A program made the position numbers and the translations under genes. Shown here piece after piece: positions 61,601 through 64,000 of a DNA stretch of 64,000 bases. The notes under the pieces are model-generated. The model did no database searches, was not told where the DNA came from, and was given only the letters and a program-made list of their open reading frames with translations. How positions within the stretch are numbered: the stretch's first letter is position 1; each line of letters opens with the position of its first letter. Source of the DNA: Schleiferiaceae bacterium (GTDB taxonomy: Bacteria; Bacteroidota; Bacteroidia; Flavobacteriales; Schleiferiaceae); assembly GCA_018401735.1 (NCBI GenBank), contig JAGYKI010000016.1, positions 1-64,000 of the forward strand, written 5' to 3'.

Positions 61601-64000
61601 AAGCTAATTAAAGGCGAATAAATACTACCTTCATTAACATTAACGCCACTGTATTCGCTGTACAAATAATTTCCAGATCCACTAAAATCAGCATTCGGCC
61701 CTGTAGCCGCAGAAACGGTTGTACCTGTTCGTGTTCCGAAGTTAGGATTTCCCGCAGGGCGATTCCAGCAGCTATTTATTAGATTCCCTTGATTTGCACC
61801 GCCTGTTCCAGTAGTCCAATCTGCGCCATCAAAGTTTTCACTGAAGGGAGCAATTAAGGGATTACAAAGGGTAGAAAAAGTCTCACAAATCCAATTGGAA
61901 ACATTCCCAGGTCCGCAGCTATCTCGCACACAAACCGTATAAGTAGTTTGTGGCGATAATCCTGTTAGAGTAAAACTGTTAGTATTAGAATTTGCAATGG
62001 TGCTTACTGTTGAACCAGCCACTTGCCAACTTACATTATAATCCGAAGCACCGCCACTAAGCCAATTTATAGTTAAAGTGGTACTTGTTGCACTTAGTAA
62101 TACCAAAGAATCTGGATCTAAACATGATGGTCCCTCTAAAATGCTAAGGTCATCTATGGCAATATCACCTTGTTGGGGAGTTGCCCCGGCGCCTACCGTT
62201 GCTCTAAAACGAAGTTTAATAGTCGTTCCGGCATAATCGCGAATGTCTGTTACCTGCTCTTGCCACTGAAAACCTTGATTTCCAGTAAGTGTACCCAATG
62301 AATTCCATACGCCATTTCCGCTATCCGCTTCCCATACTAGGGTGCCTTGCGTACCATTTTGGGCCCACATGTGGTACCAAAATCTAATTTCTGGATAATT
62401 AAGATTAGCTAAGTTTATAAAGGGAGTTTCCAACCAAGCCGTGCTAGCCGCGGGTGCGAAAGATGCTTCTACATAGGCATAGCTGCCATTGCCTAAAGTA
62501 TTATCGAAAAATGGACCGGTGCCGCCAGTTGGTGTGGCGCCGGTGCCGCCTCCCCAGAAGTACAAACTATCTGAGTCGCGCGTCCAACAAGGGGAAATAG
62601 TTGAACCCACATTTTGTGCACCTGCGGGATTAGTTCCAGGATTAAAGGCCAGGTCGAAGTTTTCGGAATAGGGTGCCAAAACCGTATCGCAAGAAGTTGG
62701 TATAATTACCGGCCCAATCCATTTACTCACATCGCCCACCGCGCAGCTGTCGCGCAGATAAAAGCTATAATAGGTACTGGCATTTAAACCTGTTACGGTA
62801 AAAGGATTTGTACTGGCGGAAACCATGGTTCCTTGGCCGGGCACAAAGCCAGGAGCGCCGTATTCGATCTGCCAATTACTGGCTCCACCTGTTGTCCAAC
62901 TTAGGGTAACGCTATTTTTAGTAGCAGCCGTTGCACTTAAAGCAGATGGGGCCGGACAAGAAAGATCTTTAACTGCAAAATCATCGATGGCAATATCACC
63001 CACAAAACCGCCGGTGCTATAGGCTAAGATGCGTATAACGACGGTATCGCCAGAAAAGGCACTAAGACTAAAGTCATCGTAAAGCCAAGGGTCTGTGGCG
63101 GCTGATTGTTGCTCACCCACTATTGAACCCAAACGAGTAGTAGCTGAACTTTGCACCGCTAAAAACACGAGGCTATCAATGGCTCCACCGTACATGAAAT
63201 AAGCAAATTCTACGATAGGCGTAGTTAAAGTAGTCGGGATAAAAATTTCAGGGGAGTTAATCTCACCCGGGGCGGCTACACCACCACTGTATTCCGCGTA
63301 AATATAATTTCCACTGCCACCCACTCCACTGTTAGGGCCCGTGTTGCCTGAAGCGGTTGCTCCTGAATAAGAACCGAAATTTGGATTAGCAACGCTAGGA
63401 CGTGTCCAACAAGCGTTTATGAGGTTGCCCGCATTATTACCTGGATTACCAGGTACCCAAGTAGTTCCGTTAAAGTCTTCTGTAAAGGGAGCAGTAAAAA
63501 AAGAACATAAAGTAGTAGCCGAAGTTGGTCCGATTAGCGCACCAAAACTCCCTGAGCCGCAACTATCAGTTAAATAAAAGTCATAGGCCGTAGCTGGGGT
63601 CAAACCACTAATTGTCACCACATTATTAGTGAAACTAATTGAGGTTCCCGAGCCTGGGCTAAAACCAACCGGTCCATATTCTACGGTTTGACCAAAAGAA
63701 CCACCAGTTACCCAGCTTAAATCAACACTTGTGCTGGTTACACCCGTCACAATAAAATTAGAAGACTGCGGACAAGCGATGTTTTCGATTGAAACTTCAT
63801 CGATAGCAATATCGCCTGTAAAGGCACTATTTACTCCTGTAAACCGCAATTGAATGGTATCACCAGCATAGGCAACCAAACTTTGCTCTACTAAAATCCA
63901 AGCATCGGCATTGGCATTTTGCTGCGCTCCTACCACACTATAAATTTGAGTCCAACCACTGCCATCATTCACTTCTACATACAGTGAATCAACACCTGCT
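58699..64000 (-). CDS. Giant T9SS surface protein with MAM, fibronectin III and PKD domains (N-terminus outside window)
   Basis: At least 1,766 residues, open to the window edge. A partial MAM-like unit is followed by five full ones, each starting APYSENFD/APFTEDFN and ending GDIAIDDLSI-like with a Cys, and separated by Fn3-like segments (SVDLSWVTGG, TYYSFYLRDSCG). Three PKD domains follow, with SWGFGDGT, AWDFGDGST and NWDFGDGTTG. The C-terminus (IEIYPNPTKDLVTINW to IIKVD) is a T9SS type A sorting domain. The architecture fits a large cell-surface adhesin, or a non-catalytic arm of a protease if an enzyme domain lies upstream. A GTG at 63972 is internal, not the start. Repeat units differ enough to be assembled reliably. 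Confidence 0.88.
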   Translation of the reverse strand, partial: AGVDSLYVEVNDGSGWTQIYSVVGAQQNANADAWILVEQSLVAYAGDTIQLRFTGVNSAFTGDIAIDEVSIENIACPQSSNFIVTGVTSTSVDLSWVTGGSFGQTVEYGPVGFSPGSGTSISFTNNVVTISGLTPATAYDFYLTDSCGSGSFGALIGPTSATTLCSFFTAPFTEDFNGTTWVPGNPGNNAGNLINACWTRPSVANPNFGSYSGATASGNTGPNSGVGGSGNYIYAEYSGGVAAPGEINSPEIFIPTTLTTPIVEFAYFMYGGAIDSLVFLAVQSSATTRLGSIVGEQQSAATDPWLYDDFSLSAFSGDTVVIRILAYSTGGFVGDIAIDDFAVKDLSCPAPSALSATAATKNSVTLSWTTGGASNWQIEYGAPGFVPGQGTMVSASTNPFTVTGLNASTYYSFYLRDSCAVGDVSKWIGPVIIPTSCDTVLAPYSENFDLAFNPGTNPAGAQNVGSTISPCWTRDSDSLYFWGGGTGATPTGGTGPFFDNTLGNGSYAYVEASFAPAASTAWLETPFINLANLNYPEIRFWYHMWAQNGTQGTLVWEADSGNGVWNSLGTLTGNQGFQWQEQVTDIRDYAGTTIKLRFRATVGAGATPQQGDIAIDDLSILEGPSCLDPDSLVLLSATSTTLTINWLSGGASDYNVSWQVAGSTVSTIANSNTNSFTLTGLSPQTTYTVCVRDSCGPGNVSNWICETFSTLCNPLIAPFSENFDGADWTTGTGGANQGNLINSCWNRPAGNPNFGTRTGTTVSAATGPNADFSGSGNYLYSEYSGVNVNEGSIYSPLISLPISFANPELSFAYHMFGAAIDSLQVSVVHGNVTSYLWSIAGAQQNSNAAPWLTAKANLAAYSGDTIRLLFRGFGSGFASDIAIDEVAISSVSCPAPTAFTVTGKTATSINYSHPNLAANAQVEYGLAGFSLGSGTSTVIAAGAATAAGLSPGTFYEFYIRNICGPGDTSAWYGPVLSFTNCGIQVAPYFENFDFAFNEGAADGLNTGSTISPCWGRLGDSLYHWGGGTGTTPSNGTGPNGDHTSGAGSYVYVEASGGVSGDTAILQSPLIDLSALSQPELVYWLHMFSANGMPLNLSTEILDNTGNWVVLETINGSQANAWQERRVDLAAYINQSIVLRFVASKVTGNAPFQGDISIDDLAIDEKLTCAPIYMPYAENFDGAAWQEGTGATNANDQIDPCWTRPVTNLNQWGTGIGTTQSANTGPNTDLSGTGKYIYVEASRGGSIATISTPSIVIDGTSNLPYLFYSYHMYGASIVNFSIEADNGSPTLLRTYLGQQQTSNAAAWISDSIDLSAYKGDTIRINFLGDATTFAGDMALDGLEVREANVPCADPTSLAISNATQTSVQIAWNSSIPGQTVLTFYDLAAGPGTMTVITGLSSPYTLTGLSANSQYQIGVYDSCGASLFSGAIFDTAATAPCDTVTAIGSATSSFYGASFNGSSSINADSLSWGFGDGTIASGFNPSHIYGASGLYTISLMAYNDCGTGDTISFNLRICDTLSPQLSANVQIDSLFFDASGSNATGFAWDFGDGSTDTNRSGGYQYANEGTYTVTLTVYNACGDTLSTSQTITVCGAPKADWTYTVLSPVGSGLRIQFDASASNNAVNYNWDFGDGTTGTGVNPIHIYSTPGLFYLVKLEVTNACGDKNEWAYRLSSISTAEWQLEQAIEIYPNPTKDLVTINWSSQDVQIQKVRILDARGALIQNYAPNGTGQEETMQLSLNNLQSGLYFIMIDSDKGEIKTPIIKVD

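Noticed and set aside
63970..63972. GTG as the start of the giant surface protein
   Set aside because: The frame stays open and domain-like to the window edge, so it is an internal Val codon.
58699..64000. Repeated segments as possible CRISPR or DNA-level repeats
   Set aside because: The repetition is at protein level (MAM/Fn3 units) with diverged DNA and long, coding spacing.

Overview
The window looks like chromosomal DNA from a marine or cold-environment Bacteroidota, probably of the Flavobacteriales type. The evidence is C-terminal type IX secretion (T9SS) sorting tails on several large secreted proteins, lipoproteins with Bacteroidota-type lipoboxes, few clear Shine-Dalgarno sites, -7 boxes resembling TAnnTTTG, and ice-binding (DUF3494) proteins together with a GH16 glucanase. 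I saw no rRNA, tRNA, CRISPR array or phage genes.

Layout. 1-585 is a frame-disrupted class III nucleotide cyclase. 1272-4477 is a tight four-gene signalling operon: a coiled-coil protein, a longin/roadblock-like protein, a Ras/Rab-like GTPase and a hybrid histidine kinase. 4567-10478 carries a SnoaL-like lipoprotein with a divergent HxlR regulator, a HAD phosphatase with TruA, a zinc-finger/FAD monooxygenase fusion and a leucine-rich-repeat protein kinase. 10682-20789 holds a RapA-type SWI/SNF ATPase, a small membrane protein, a TPR lipoprotein, a broken cupin gene, a PLP enzyme and a subtilase-like secreted protein. 20925-25168 has a DEAD-box helicase, a PlsC-type acyltransferase and an atypical zinc-finger SDR.

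25124-26981 is a 1.8-kb island with an AbiE-type toxin-antitoxin pair. It is bracketed by a perfect 44-bp direct repeat that duplicates the 3' end of the SDR gene and restores its last codons, the footprint expected of site-specific integration. 27010-33269 is an eight-gene, translationally coupled operon joining an srs-like trio (FAD oxygenase, methyltransferase, type III PKS) to a dedicated set of fatty-acid enzymes (FabL-type enoyl reductase, FabZ-type dehydratase, KAS II, ACP) and its own phosphopantetheinyl transferase. It probably makes a methylated, oxidised phenolic lipid or alkylpyrone.

33417-39381 encodes secreted proteins: a gamma-glutamyltransferase, two DUF3494 proteins and a small beta-barrel. 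39568-45415 has a universal stress protein, a 267-bp palindromic repeat element, a lipoprotein hydrolase with an outer-membrane barrel, a lipoprotein and a helical-repeat protein. 46146-51952 is a five-gene operon (SDR, non-canonical KAS III, hydrolase, sodium symporter, acyl-CoA ligase). 52277-58378 has a serine hydrolase, a 38-residue lysine-rich protein, a TrkH/TrkA potassium uptake pair and a secreted GH16 enzyme. 58699 to the window end is a giant MAM/Fn3/PKD surface protein whose N-terminus lies outside.

The two DUF3494 genes and the lysine-rich micro-protein share one unusual promoter: GTGTGA-N4-TATAA-N14-WGTGYAAG followed at identical spacing by a degenerate -7 box. This suggests a common, possibly cold or stress, regulon.
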